From Flavobacterium agrisoli (GTDB taxonomy: Bacteria; Bacteroidota; Bacteroidia; Flavobacteriales; Flavobacteriaceae), in assembly GCF_016522065.1 (NCBI RefSeq), contig NZ_JAEHFV010000002.1:186001-250000 (forward strand): 64,000 nt of DNA. The letters are read 5' to 3'. The notes under the pieces were generated by a model. It was not told the DNA's origin. It did not search any database and saw only the letters and a program-made list of their open reading frames with translations. Made by a program: the position numbers and the translations under genes. The number at the start of each line of letters is the position of its first letter. Position 1 is the stretch's first letter. Of the stretch, positions 1 through 9,347 are shown piece by piece.

Positions 1-1504
1 TCCAATCAGTCATTGCTGCTTCGATTATTTGTGTTTTTTGTGCTTCTGTTTTCTCAACCGTTACCGGTCCCGAAGGTCCAGATGTAGCACCTGCTTCGGT
101 AATTACAACATCGTCTATCCACAATGTAGCAGCAGTTTCACCAAAATCGAAAACAAATTTGGTTCGATCGGCTGTGCTTGGCTTTAAAGTTCTGGTAACT
201 TGTGTCCAAGATGTCCCTATGGTAATACCGGAATAATAATCGCCGCTATAGGCTGCATTTTGCAATTCGAGTTGAAGACTAATCGGTACACTTGCTTTGG
301 CCCAAAAAGTACAAGTATATTCTTTATCCTTTGTTAAGGCAGAGGCAAATGTATATACCTGTTGCGCACTATAATTATTTGCTGCAGTAGGATTTGTTAA
401 AACCATTGCATATCCTTTGTTATTATAACCTTGTCCATTAGCAGAAACAGCACGTGTTGAACTGTTTCCATAACCGCTCCACGGATTTAATGTATTCCCT
501 TCAAAATCACCATTACTAACCAAATTAGCTACCGTTGCCGGCGCATCTAAATCGACTACATTTAACGTGTTTACATCAATATAATAGGTCACATTGGGTA
601 AATAACCCAAATCTAAATTGAATTTAAAACTTGTGCCACTTGTTACAAAATCAGCGGGAGCCAATTTTATTTTGACTTGTTTCCATTGCGAAGAAGTGAC
701 AAAAGCTTCGGTCCACGAAGCGCCATTTGCAAACCAATCTTTCCAAGGGTAATTATTAACCAATCCGGTAAAAGATAAACGTCCTTTTCCATCTTGTTCC
801 GATTTTATAAAAAAAGAAATTTCATAATTGTGTCCTGTTACGATGGAAACATTTGGAGAGGTGAGTTGCAAATTATAATTTTGAGAAGAAGTAGCACTCG
901 AAATCAGTTTCAAGGCTTTAGAAGTGGCTGTTAATCCGGCACCATCCACTACCGAAATACCAGCACCCGGATTGTTACGAGCCCATCCTCCGCTAAATGT
1001 TCCATCTTTTAAACCAGCAATATTAAGTGAATTGGCACCACTTGCTCCCGGAATAATAGTGGGCGCAATAAGTCCGTTTAAATAAGAAGCATTTTGATTT
1101 TGATGCCAAATCAATGTATGTCCAAAAACCGATAAACCAGCCGCTTTGGTTTGGGAGATAAATTCATCCATTTTTGTATAATCAATTGTTCCGTTCGACT
1201 TTACCATGGCAGCATGTTTCATAGCATAACCCGGAACCACCTCATCAAAATTTTCGTTGACAATGGCACGGTACACCGGATCACTCAAATACAAATCTAC
1301 GCCGATTCCTACTCCCAAAGGAGAAGTTGCGTACGTTTTTAAAGGCTCGTAGCGTGTAATTTTTTCAGCCAAGGCTAAAGGCAGTTCCGATGAAGCTACT
1401 TCACCATGACTTGGATCTTTACCCCATTCCATTTTTTGCTCATCGCATGCGCTAAACAAAACCAATGAGGAAGCTATAACTGGTAATATGTTTTTAAATT
1501 TCAT
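1..1504 (-). CDS. Outer-membrane GH10 endo-1,4-beta-xylanase with inserted CBMs (partial)
   Basis: The reading frame is open from the ATG at 1504 to the left edge (501 codons), so the C-terminal part is missing. A lipoprotein signal ends at Cys20 (SACDEQK), which suggests anchoring in the outer membrane. The N-terminal part of a GH10 barrel runs from about residue 45 to 160, with typical strands such as VFGHTLIWHQNQN. Two beta-sandwich modules of the CBM4/9/22 type follow (about 165-316 and 325-473, the second starting NLVSNGDFEG). GH10 sequence resumes just before the edge (AAMTDW). This split-barrel architecture is known from xylan-locus surface xylanases of Bacteroides. The catalytic glutamates lie outside the window. 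It is last in the SusC-SusD-binding protein operon, 61 nt after its neighbour, and would cut xylan at the cell surface. The family call is firm; the CBM family number is an inference. Confidence 0.9.
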   Translation of the reverse strand, partial: MKFKNILPVIASSLVLFSACDEQKMEWGKDPSHGEVASSELPLALAEKITRYEPLKTYATSPLGVGIGVDLYLSDPVYRAIVNENFDEVVPGYAMKHAAMVKSNGTIDYTKMDEFISQTKAAGLSVFGHTLIWHQNQNASYLNGLIAPTIIPGASGANSLNIAGLKDGTFSGGWARNNPGAGISVVDGAGLTATSKALKLISSATSSQNYNLQLTSPNVSIVTGHNYEISFFIKSEQDGKGRLSFTGLVNNYPWKDWFANGASWTEAFVTSSQWKQVKIKLAPADFVTSGTSFKFNLDLGYLPNVTYYIDVNTLNVVDLDAPATVANLVSNGDFEGNTLNPWSGYGNSSTRAVSANGQGYNNKGYAMVLTNPTAANNYSAQQVYTFASALTKDKEYTCTFWAKASVPISLQLELQNAAYSGDYYSGITIGTSWTQVTRTLKPSTADRTKFVFDFGETAATLWIDDVVITEAGATSGPSGPVTVEKTEAQKTQIIEAAMTDW

Positions 1505-1565
1505 GTCTTTTTTATTTAATAGGATACATTTACTTTCGTGATTAGCTCAATTTTCGTTCGTGGTT

Positions 1566-2942
1566 TTATTCAGGAAAATCACTATAGGTCGGCGTGTTCA
1601 AAGACACGATTCGCCAATTATCCGTAAATACACTGACCGAAGTAGCAGCAGAGGCATATACGGTTTCGGTGGGCGCACCTGTAACATTGGTTAATTTGAT
1701 ATCCGAGTTTTCAAAGTAAATACCAAAATTTTTATATGTTGCCGCTTCTCGGAATTTCAAGACATCATCAAAAGTGAAATCGCCGCTGGAAAAACTATAT
1801 AATTTGTTTAGCGGAATAGTTACCGTTTGCCATCCTGTAGTTTGAAAAGGAATTTTTGTGCCGTCGGCAGCAATCCACGGAACATAGTTATACGTAGCAC
1901 CAGCCCATTCGCCTCCATTAAAATTATTAATTAAACAAATTTTTAAAAAGCCGGTATTATTCCACACATTCGGCACATAAATATCAAACTGCAAAGCCAC
2001 TTGATTTAGAGGAGTGGTTGCTGGAATGAATGGTGTAAGTTGCCCTCGCCAATCGTCTACTCCATTTCCTGCCGTCCAAACTTCTGAGCACCGGTTTTTT
2101 GCTGCATCAAAAGAAGCAATTCTAGAAGGTCGATGGGGCACATATTTTCCTTGTGATGCATTTCCAGTTCCAATCAAAGCTGATTCAATATCGGTATTTT
2201 GAATCATACTAATAGAAGTGCCCCAATATCCATGAGTACCACTTCCGTCAAAATCGAGAATAACTCCTTTTTTACAATTAAAATATGCCGGAGAATAAAC
2301 GCCTCCATTAGCACTTTGCACCAAAAGAGAACCTCCGTTTGGCGAAACACCCGACGGCATGGTCACAGTAAAAAATTCGCCGTCTTCATCATACACAATA
2401 CCTGTTGTCACTTCTACATTTCCAGGAAAAATTACTTTATTCACCTCGGTTAATCCCGAACCGTAAACCGTGATAATTTCGCCCACTTTTGGAAGTGTAT
2501 TGGAAATCGATGTGATAGCCGGAGCACCCGAACGAATTTCGAAATCAAAAACAGTTTCATGCGCCGTGTTTTCAAATTTAATCGTGTTGCGCACACTAGG
2601 GTCGGCATCAATAACTGGCGTATCTGCAGAAATAGCGACTAACATCGAATTATCTGATACATAAACCGGATTGAAATATTGGGCATAACCGTTGATATAC
2701 ACTTTTCGCAACCCCGTAAAACCAGCACCTTCAATACGAAGCAACTGCCCTAAACGGGCAAAGGAAACTTCTCTATCAGGAACTGCTGAATTGACATCTT
2801 CCAAAAAGACACGATTAATGATTATTTGTCTTCCCTCCATACTATCATTGCTATCACATGACTGAAATAACAAAGACCCCAGCACCACCAAAAATGCCAT
2901 AATGACCATGCTGTATGTTGTATTTATTATATACTTTTTCAT
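1566..2942 (-). CDS. Surface glycan-binding lipoprotein with IPT/TIG domains (SGBP-B type)
   Basis: This 458-residue protein has a lipoprotein signal with Cys29 followed by DSNDS, resembling the Bacteroidota lipoprotein export signal for the cell surface. Residues of about 40-140 and 140-225 form two IPT/TIG-like immunoglobulin folds (SISNTLPKVGEIITVYGSGL is the start of the second). The C-terminal half begins with GVILDFDGSG, contains several Trp and Tyr residues, and resembles the glycan-binding domain of SGBP-B proteins. No catalytic motif is visible. It sits 16 nt downstream of susD and upstream of the GH10 gene, the usual place for the non-catalytic xylan-binding partner of a SusCD pair. 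Its role would be to hold xylan or oligosaccharides near the importer. Ligand specificity is inferred from context only. Confidence 0.8.
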   Translation of the reverse strand: MKKYIINTTYSMVIMAFLVVLGSLLFQSCDSNDSMEGRQIIINRVFLEDVNSAVPDREVSFARLGQLLRIEGAGFTGLRKVYINGYAQYFNPVYVSDNSMLVAISADTPVIDADPSVRNTIKFENTAHETVFDFEIRSGAPAITSISNTLPKVGEIITVYGSGLTEVNKVIFPGNVEVTTGIVYDEDGEFFTVTMPSGVSPNGGSLLVQSANGGVYSPAYFNCKKGVILDFDGSGTHGYWGTSISMIQNTDIESALIGTGNASQGKYVPHRPSRIASFDAAKNRCSEVWTAGNGVDDWRGQLTPFIPATTPLNQVALQFDIYVPNVWNNTGFLKICLINNFNGGEWAGATYNYVPWIAADGTKIPFQTTGWQTVTIPLNKLYSFSSGDFTFDDVLKFREAATYKNFGIYFENSDIKLTNVTGAPTETVYASAATSVSVFTDNWRIVSLNTPTYSDFPE

Positions 2943-2958
2943 TTTTCTGAAAATCTAA

Positions 2959-4596
2959 TTAATTGAATAAATCGGTTATTTTTTCTTCCGTAAATACATA
3001 CGGTACAGGCGGCTCATTTAATAAAGGGTTTTGAATTACTTCCGATTCCGGATAAGGCAATAAAAAAATACTTTCATCAATAGCCCCTATAGCTCTTGCG
3101 GCATTATCACGGGTAGGATCTACTGCTGCAGTATTGGTTGCTGCATCGTAAGTAATAGGAACGATAATGCCTCTTGATTGGCCTGTTATATAATTAACCA
3201 CTTCTTGTTGCTTGTAATACGAACGTCGAACTAAATCGTACCAATATTGACCTTCCATGCACAACTCAACACGCCGTTCGCGAATGATATCATCATAAGT
3301 TAAAGTCGTTTTTGGATCTAACCCTGCTCTTACACGTAATTTGTTTACATACGAAAGGGCATTAGCATCAGCCGTGCTTGCGTTATTACCTAAAGTAGCT
3401 TCGGCATAATTTAAATATACTTCGGCTAAACGTAGCATATAGGTATTTAAGGCAGAGTTTTGTTTGGATATTTTGCTATTGTCTTTTGTAGACCCAACCA
3501 CTCCTTTTTTAACATTCACAAATGTATTGGCATGGTCTACAGTATATCCTCCGTTCGAAACATTAATTTCTGGATAAAAATCATCATCTGCCATCCAAGT
3601 TGCTTTACGACGTTTATCTTTGGTTTCGTAGGCATATAAAATGTCATTTGTAGCTCGAGTCCAATAACCCCAAGCAGCATCATCACCTGTAATATCTGAA
3701 CTTAGTGCAAAATAAGCTTGCTGCGTATTGTTTACACCAAAATCACCATTGGGAACCCACTGCAAAGCAAACATCGATTCGGAATTATTGTTGTTATCAA
3801 TTTTAAACAAATTTGCGTAATCGTCCATCAGTATATATGGACTTTCATTGATTACTTTTTCGGCTGCTTTTTTGGCTAAATCTAAATACTCTTGATTTCG
3901 GTTTCCACTATTCGGATTATCACTTAAACCCGAAACAGATAAGTACAAACGAGACAACATACCGTAGGCACTGTATTTGGTTAAACGCCCCGCTTGTCCT
4001 GCAGAAACCGGAAGGTATTTAGCAGCATATTCTAAATCGCGAATTGCAAATTCAAAAACATCTTTTCGTGGACTGGTATTTACTATCGGATTTTTAACTA
4101 AATCAATTGAATTGGTGCTGATAATGGCATTGCCCCATAACGAAGCCAAATACCAATAAGCTGTTCCTCGCATAAAACGTGCTTCGGCAATATATTTGGC
4201 TTTAATTGTTTCGCTAACTGTACTACCGTTAATTCCGATGATAACATTATTGGATTGCTGAATTACATTATAAAAAGATCCCCAAGCCGACACTAAGGGT
4301 CCTGTTAACCCGGTTTCGGTCAAATCGGCAAAGGGATAAATATAATCCGAATAAGGAGCGTATAAATTATAGGCGCGACCATCGCCCAAACCGTAATAAA
4401 ATTTGTCATTAAAGTCAAACCAAACTTTGTTGTAAAGAGGTGCCGTTGCCGCACTAAAATCGGCTTCGGTTTGGTAAAAATTCTCTTTTGTAATTTGATC
4501 TTCGGGAGTTACTTCAAGGAAATCATCATTACAACTGCTTGTAAGTACGGCAAGAATTATTACCCAAAAACTATACTTGATATATTTATTTTTCAT
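2959..4596 (-). CDS. SusD/RagB-family outer-membrane lipoprotein
   Basis: This 545-residue SusD homologue has a lipoprotein signal ending at Cys22 (TSSCNDDFLEVTPEDQ). The start DDFLEVTPEDQITKENFYQ is typical of the family and is followed by the TPR-rich helical body. The C-terminal region contains IIRERRVELCMEGQYWYDLVR, a hallmark segment of RagB/SusD proteins, and ends with NPLLNE. SusD proteins form the lid of the SusC transporter and bind oligosaccharides at the cell surface. The gene starts 11 nt after susC, so the two are co-transcribed. Neighbouring xylanases suggest xylo-oligosaccharides as ligand, which is inference. Length and motifs match intact members. Confidence 0.95.
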   Translation of the reverse strand: MKNKYIKYSFWVIILAVLTSSCNDDFLEVTPEDQITKENFYQTEADFSAATAPLYNKVWFDFNDKFYYGLGDGRAYNLYAPYSDYIYPFADLTETGLTGPLVSAWGSFYNVIQQSNNVIIGINGSTVSETIKAKYIAEARFMRGTAYWYLASLWGNAIISTNSIDLVKNPIVNTSPRKDVFEFAIRDLEYAAKYLPVSAGQAGRLTKYSAYGMLSRLYLSVSGLSDNPNSGNRNQEYLDLAKKAAEKVINESPYILMDDYANLFKIDNNNNSESMFALQWVPNGDFGVNNTQQAYFALSSDITGDDAAWGYWTRATNDILYAYETKDKRRKATWMADDDFYPEINVSNGGYTVDHANTFVNVKKGVVGSTKDNSKISKQNSALNTYMLRLAEVYLNYAEATLGNNASTADANALSYVNKLRVRAGLDPKTTLTYDDIIRERRVELCMEGQYWYDLVRRSYYKQQEVVNYITGQSRGIIVPITYDAATNTAAVDPTRDNAARAIGAIDESIFLLPYPESEVIQNPLLNEPPVPYVFTEEKITDLFN

Positions 4597-4607
4597 GATG
4601 TTTCTAA

Positions 4608-7600
4608 TTAAAAATTAACGTTTAATCCAAAAGTATAAATCAGCGGTGTTGGGTAACGACCGTTATCAATACCTGTCAAAAGAGCGTCTTGATTAAGTGA
4701 CCCTATTTCTGGATCAAAACCAGTGTATTTACTAAACGTAAGTACATTTTGCATATTCGAATACACTTTTACTCCAGCCAAATGAAATTTCTCAACAAAT
4801 GATTTTGGTAAATTGTATCCAACAGAAATGTTTCGCACTCGAACAAACGAACCGTCTTCCACAAATTTGTCACTAAAGCGATAGTTAGAGGTTGAGGCGG
4901 CAGAGGAAGCAGCAATTCGTGGCATATAGGGATCGCCACCTACTATTTCAACATTTCTGTAATCAACAGGCCCATTTGGATTAATTAAGGCTAATTGCGC
5001 ATAACCCAAAGCACTTTTGTATAAATTGGTATTTTCTCGTGGGTTTTCTAACCAACGTCGCTGATAATTGACCACATCATTGCCATAAGATCCATCAATA
5101 AAAATACTGATATCAAAACCTTTGTATGAAAAGGTATTATTAAATCCGAAAGTAAAATCGGGATTCGGATTACCAATATATTGCAAATCTTTTTCATCGA
5201 TTATACCGTCTTTATTAGCATCATCAAACATATAATCGCCTATCCATACGCCGTTTTCGCCAATTTGCATGTCTTTAGGCAAAGCCGTCGGCACCACATT
5301 CCCGTCGGTATCTTTGTAATAAAAATCGGTTGCTTTTTCAAATCGGCCAATTACTTTGTAGCCATAAAATTGCCCAATAGGTTGCCCTACTGCCGTTCGG
5401 GTTACTACCGTTACATCCGATCCTTGTTGGATAGTTCGATTTAAAACACCTGTTTCGGTATTTAGAGACAATACTTTGTTTCGGTTTACTGAAAAAACGA
5501 CATTGGAATTCCAACTGAAATCTTTATTCTCAATATTTACCGTATTCAAAGAAATTTCAAACCCTTTGTTTTCAAGAGAGCCCACATTAACCCAGGGTGG
5601 AGATGTTGCACCTTGACCCGTTGTACCAACAAAAGCAGGTAAAGGCAATTGCAGTAATAAATCTTTGGTCTTTTTATAATAAAAATCGGCTACTAACTCG
5701 ATACGATTATTCAAAAACCCCGCATTCAAACCGATATTGCTAGAATAGGTACTCTCCCATTTCAAATCTTCGTTGGCGGTATTAGAAGCCAATAATCCGG
5801 TACCCCAATTGGTGGCTGTAGCTCCATAAGTAGAAGTATAAGCATAATTTGGAACATTTTGATTTCCTACTACTCCCCAACCCAAACGAAGTTTCAAGTC
5901 GTTGACCACTTTACTTTCTTTCATAAAATTCTCATTAGACATTTTCCAAGCAAAAGCGGCTGATGGAAACCAACCCCAACGATTGTCTTCATGGAATTTA
6001 GAAGAACCATCACGACGTAGTGTAGTGGTGAGTAAATATTTATCATCAAACGAATAAAACAAACGACCAAAATAGGATTTTAAGGCACTCGTTACACTTG
6101 CATTTGAGTTTTTGGCCGTAGTAGCATCACCTGCATTTAAATCGGTTGCACCATTGGTTAAATACCCCAAACGCGAACCAAATAAATTTTCCCAATGCGA
6201 TTCTTGCATTTCTTGACCTAACATGGCGTTAATCGAATGTTTTCCGAAGTCACGTGTGTAGTTCAGCACATTATTCCAACTCCAAAATTTACTGAAACTT
6301 TTGGTGCGAGTACCTAGTCTAACATCATTTGAAATGGCTCCGAAAGTATAGGAAGGATTAAAAGTATAAATATTCCCAAAACCGTAATCTAAAGAATATT
6401 GTGTTTTAAAAGTTAACCCCTTAAAAAAGGTAATTTCTGCAAAAGTATTGGCTCTAATTCCGATATTTTCATTGTGATTATCATTAATCATCGCTAATCC
6501 GATAGGATTGTTTTGTACAAATTGATCGGTATCGGGTCCATCAAATGAACCGTCTGCGTTTCGAACTGCCACATTTGGCGTTTGTTTTAGTGCCGTTAAA
6601 ATCAAAGCTTGATCGGTAACTGTTGTTTTTTGCTCTGAGTTATTTAAGGCAAAATTCAAACCTAACTTTAAGTAATCCCTTACTTGCGAATCAACATTGC
6701 TAGTTAAATTCATTCTTTTAAAAGAAGAGCCCACTGCAATACCATCTTGGTCTAAATAACCAATTCCCATATAATAGGTACTTTTTTCCGAACCGCCAGA
6801 AGCAGACAAATAATAATTTTGCATTAGAGCCGACGTAAACAATTCGTCTTGCCAGTCGGTTCCTTTCCCTAGCAAATCAGGACGAATAAAATTATTGTCG
6901 CGTTCTACAATACCCAGATCGGAGCGTGTATTTTTTAAAATAGCATATTCTTGTAAATTCAGTAACTGAATTTTTTTAGGAATTTCTTGCCAACCAATAA
7001 AACTATTAAAGTTTAAAGATAACTCTCCCTTTTTACCTCTTTTTGTGGTGATAATGATAACACCATTTGCGGCTCTAGAACCATAAATAGCGGTTGCCGA
7101 AGCATCTTTTAAAATATCTACCGAAACAATATCTGAGGGATTAATTGCCGCAATGGGATTGGTGTTTGAATTACTTGTTGTCCCATCAATAATAACGCCG
7201 TCAATCACATAAATTGGTTCGTTCGAAGCTGTTAACGAACTAATTCCTCGAATACGTACCGATGAGGCTCCTCCTGGAGTCCCGCTATTTTGTTGTACTT
7301 GAACACCGGCAGCACGACCTTGTAAAACTTGTTCCACCGATGTTGTTACCGATTGCGATATGGCTTTACTAGAAACCGATGCGACCGAACCGGTTAAATC
7401 GCTACGTTTCATTTTTCCGTAACCTACTACCACCACTTCATTCAAAGCTTGAGAATCTTCTTTTAATATTATCTGAAATGAGGTTTGTCCTGCTACATTA
7501 ATATTTTCTGTTTTATAGCCCACAAAACTAAAACTCAACACCCCATTTGCTGGAACGTTAGCCAAACTGAAGGAACCATCAAAATCAGTCATGGTAGAAA

Positions 7601-7772
7601 TGGATGAACCTTTAAGCAAAATGGTAGCACCTGGCAATGGTCCATTTTTATCCGATACAATTCCGGAGACTGTGGTGGTTTGACCATTTATATGCGCATA
7701 AAACATAAACATTAGAAGCAAAAACCCTAATCTTACTTTATGTTTCTTTTTAAATAATAAAAAGTTTGTCAT
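4608..7772 (-). CDS. SusC/RagA-family TonB-linked outer-membrane transporter
   Basis: This 1054-residue protein has a signal peptide (about 1-30), a CarboxypepD_reg-like domain (about 33-115, VSGIVSDKNGPLPGATI), and the SusC signature LNEVVVVGYG at the start of the plug. The plug carries RIRGISS and PIYVIDGVIID, and a 22-strand type barrel ends in aromatic FGLNVNF. SusC proteins import oligosaccharides through the outer membrane using TonB energy. It is the first gene of the SusC-SusD-binding protein-GH10 operon. Directly upstream lies a strong promoter whose -33 element overlaps a LacI-type operator (7881-7892). Xylan-derived oligosaccharides are the likely cargo, inferred from neighbours. 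Confidence 0.96.
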   Translation of the reverse strand: MTNFLLFKKKHKVRLGFLLLMFMFYAHINGQTTTVSGIVSDKNGPLPGATILLKGSSISTMTDFDGSFSLANVPANGVLSFSFVGYKTENINVAGQTSFQIILKEDSQALNEVVVVGYGKMKRSDLTGSVASVSSKAISQSVTTSVEQVLQGRAAGVQVQQNSGTPGGASSVRIRGISSLTASNEPIYVIDGVIIDGTTSNSNTNPIAAINPSDIVSVDILKDASATAIYGSRAANGVIIITTKRGKKGELSLNFNSFIGWQEIPKKIQLLNLQEYAILKNTRSDLGIVERDNNFIRPDLLGKGTDWQDELFTSALMQNYYLSASGGSEKSTYYMGIGYLDQDGIAVGSSFKRMNLTSNVDSQVRDYLKLGLNFALNNSEQKTTVTDQALILTALKQTPNVAVRNADGSFDGPDTDQFVQNNPIGLAMINDNHNENIGIRANTFAEITFFKGLTFKTQYSLDYGFGNIYTFNPSYTFGAISNDVRLGTRTKSFSKFWSWNNVLNYTRDFGKHSINAMLGQEMQESHWENLFGSRLGYLTNGATDLNAGDATTAKNSNASVTSALKSYFGRLFYSFDDKYLLTTTLRRDGSSKFHEDNRWGWFPSAAFAWKMSNENFMKESKVVNDLKLRLGWGVVGNQNVPNYAYTSTYGATATNWGTGLLASNTANEDLKWESTYSSNIGLNAGFLNNRIELVADFYYKKTKDLLLQLPLPAFVGTTGQGATSPPWVNVGSLENKGFEISLNTVNIENKDFSWNSNVVFSVNRNKVLSLNTETGVLNRTIQQGSDVTVVTRTAVGQPIGQFYGYKVIGRFEKATDFYYKDTDGNVVPTALPKDMQIGENGVWIGDYMFDDANKDGIIDEKDLQYIGNPNPDFTFGFNNTFSYKGFDISIFIDGSYGNDVVNYQRRWLENPRENTNLYKSALGYAQLALINPNGPVDYRNVEIVGGDPYMPRIAASSAASTSNYRFSDKFVEDGSFVRVRNISVGYNLPKSFVEKFHLAGVKVYSNMQNVLTFSKYTGFDPEIGSLNQDALLTGIDNGRYPTPLIYTFGLNVNF

Positions 7773-7854
7773 AAACAGTTGATTTAAAATTTGAATTAAT
7801 TGGTTTGTTGTTAACAGTTAGCTGAAAGCAACGAAATGTTAATTTCATCTAAAA

Positions 7855-7884
7855 CAAATATAAATAAAATAACAAAACACGCAA
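7855..7884 (-). promoter_or_regulatory. Promoter of the susC operon
   Basis: On the minus strand, TTG (7884-7882), a 19-nt spacer and TATATTTG (7862-7855) match the Bacteroidota consensus TTG/TAnnTTTG. It is 83 nt upstream of the susC ATG. The TTG is part of the operator at 7881-7892, so a bound repressor would block the -33 contact. Confidence 0.8.
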
Positions 7885-7892
7885 TCGGTTGT
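7881..7892. promoter_or_regulatory. LacI-type operator at the susC promoter
   Basis: GCAATCGGTTGT is a near palindrome around a central CG (arms GCAAT and GTTGT, ideal GCAAY-CG-RTTGC). It is embedded in a wider AACAC/GTGTT inverted repeat. Central-CpG palindromes of this form are typical of LacI/PurR-type regulators. Eleven of 12 bases are identical to the site at 39482-39493. The LacI gene at 16004 is the probable binder; that is inference. Confidence 0.65.
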
Positions 7893-7998
7893 GTTTATTT
7901 TTTTTGTTATATAGTAAAAAATAATAGGTTTAAAATATATAGTACATAATTTTAAAATAGTATTATTGATTATTCTATAAAAATAAATGACAAAAAAC

Positions 7999-8032
7999 AA
8001 CCCCTTGTAACAATTTAATATTGGAAGGGGTT
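7999..8032 (-). terminator. Orphan hairpin with T-tract (minus direction)
   Basis: AACCCCTT (7999-8006) pairs with AAGGGGTT (8025-8032), and an inner CAAT/ATTG pair extends the stem. Read on the minus strand it is followed by GTTTTTTG, as in a rho-independent terminator. It lies about 160 nt beyond the galM terminator, so its transcript is unknown. It may be a second terminator or the 3' end of a small RNA. Confidence 0.4.
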
Positions 8033-8192
8033 CATTCTTAAAAAAAACACAAAATGTTGATTTTGAATGATTATTAACATCTAAACCTGAATATGTATCT
8101 CAGAATCATAAAAAACATATTTTAGCAAGAAAAAACCGCTATTTAACTTAAAACAATTTCAAATTAAATTAAAAAAACAGCAGGAAAAACAA

Positions 8193-8230
8193 AAATTCCA
8201 CAACCGAATAAACAACCGATTGTGGAATTT
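8193..8230 (-). terminator. Rho-independent terminator of galM
   Basis: An 11-bp perfect stem (AAATTCCACAA at 8193-8203 with TTGTGGAATTT at 8220-8230) has a 16-nt loop. Minus-strand T-runs follow below 8193. It lies 22 nt after the galM stop codon. Confidence 0.75.
8212..8223. promoter_or_regulatory. Operator-like sequence within the galM terminator
   Basis: ACAACCGATTGT is a perfect palindrome around CG. It differs by one base from the susC operator read on the minus strand (ACAACCGATTGC). It lies about 331 bp upstream of that operator and could be an auxiliary site for looping. It overlaps the terminator stem, so chance similarity is possible. Confidence 0.3.
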
Positions 8231-8251
8231 CTTTTTCTAGAAAATAAAAAA

Positions 8252-9229
8252 TTAGAACGAAGTAAACTCGAAAATACTTTCGTTTGTATATTTTTCGCCG
8301 GGTATAAGTAGGGCCGAAGGAAAGTTTTCGTGATTTGGTGCATCGGGAAAATTTTGTGTTTCAAAACAAATCGCCGGAAAAGTCTCAAATGCTGTACCGC
8401 CTATAAAAGGTAATTTTCCAAATTCTTTTGGCGTATAGACTACCGATGCGGGCTGATTGGTATATACATTCATGCGAATATTGGTTTTAGCCGATGCTAG
8501 AGAGGCCTTTATGGGACTGTCTTTTTGCAATACAAAAGTATCGTCATAACCTTGAAATGCTGGTCGGTTTATAGTAGTCGGCTTGCGAACATCAAAAACA
8601 GTATCCGAAACCGAAACTAATTTACCAGAAGGTATCAAGCGCTCGTCTACCTCCAAGATTGCATCGCTATTAATTTGTAATTCGTGATTTAAAATTGTTC
8701 CTGAACCTTCTAAATTAAAATACGCATGGTTTGTTAAATTGATAACTGTTGCCGCATCTGTAGTGGCTTGATAGGTAATTTTTAAACGATTTTCGTCATC
8801 AATGAAATAGGTCACTCCCACATTTAAATTGCCTGGATAACCCTCTTCTAAATGCGGACTAAAACAGGTCAAAACCATTTTATTAGATGTTACCTCTTTT
8901 ACCTTCCAATTTTTTTCAGAAAGACCGTTTTTACCACCATGTAAATGCACACCATTGGTATGTTCAACCGGATAAGCGATGCCTTCTATTGTGAAAGAAC
9001 CTCCCGAAATACGCCCCGCATAACGCCCCACACTCGAACCCAAATACAACGGAGTACTAAGATAAGGTTCCTCTAAATAACGGTTCGCGTTTTGCAAACC
9101 TACCACCACATCGATTAGTTCTTGTTTCGAATTCGGGACTTGCAAACGGATAATGGTAGCGCCGCGGGTAGAAATCGTCAATTTCATTCCGTTTGTATTG
9201 CTTATTATTATTTCTTTTACGTTGTTCAT
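8252..9229 (-). CDS. galM: Aldose 1-epimerase
   Basis: This 325-residue protein catalyses interconversion of alpha and beta anomers of aldoses, here probably xylose before isomerisation. Visible GalM motifs are GSSVGRYAGRI near residue 65, the catalytic-His segments TNGVHLHGGKNG and LTNHAYFNLEG, GYDDTFVL, and the C-terminal active-site segment CFETQNFPDAPNHENFPSA with the catalytic Glu. No signal peptide is apparent, so it is cytoplasmic. It follows xylA by 118 nt, with a terminator between them. It therefore probably has its own promoter or depends on partial read-through. Length matches intact family members. Confidence 0.93.
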   Translation of the reverse strand: MNNVKEIIISNTNGMKLTISTRGATIIRLQVPNSKQELIDVVVGLQNANRYLEEPYLSTPLYLGSSVGRYAGRISGGSFTIEGIAYPVEHTNGVHLHGGKNGLSEKNWKVKEVTSNKMVLTCFSPHLEEGYPGNLNVGVTYFIDDENRLKITYQATTDAATVINLTNHAYFNLEGSGTILNHELQINSDAILEVDERLIPSGKLVSVSDTVFDVRKPTTINRPAFQGYDDTFVLQKDSPIKASLASAKTNIRMNVYTNQPASVVYTPKEFGKLPFIGGTAFETFPAICFETQNFPDAPNHENFPSALLIPGEKYTNESIFEFTSF

Positions 9230-9285
9230 AATTCTAACTCATTAGTATTGTAAAAATAAGCCAAATAGGCCGTTCCAAAAAACAA

Positions 9286-9314
9286 AGGGTTGTCAAAATA
9301 CATTTAACAACCCT
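9286..9314 (-). terminator. Rho-independent terminator after xylA
   Basis: AGGGTTGT (9286-9293) pairs with ACAACCCT (9307-9314). On the minus strand the hairpin is followed by TTGTTTTTT. It separates the regulator-xylB-xylA operon from galM. Confidence 0.75.
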
Positions 9315-9347
9315 CTGCACGACTAATAAAAATAAACCAACATGTTA

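Larger units (their letters stand above)
7773..8251. other. Intergenic control region between galM and susC
   Basis: This 479-nt AT-rich gap has no credible coding sequence. It contains the susC promoter with its overlapping operator, a terminator-like hairpin (7999-8032), and the galM terminator (8193-8230) with a second operator-like sequence. The leader between the predicted susC transcription start (about 7848) and the ATG is about 75 nt. Confidence 0.7.

Noticed and set aside
8164..8388. 74-residue minus-strand frame covering the galM end
   Set aside because: It overlaps galM in another frame and includes its terminator; not a real gene.
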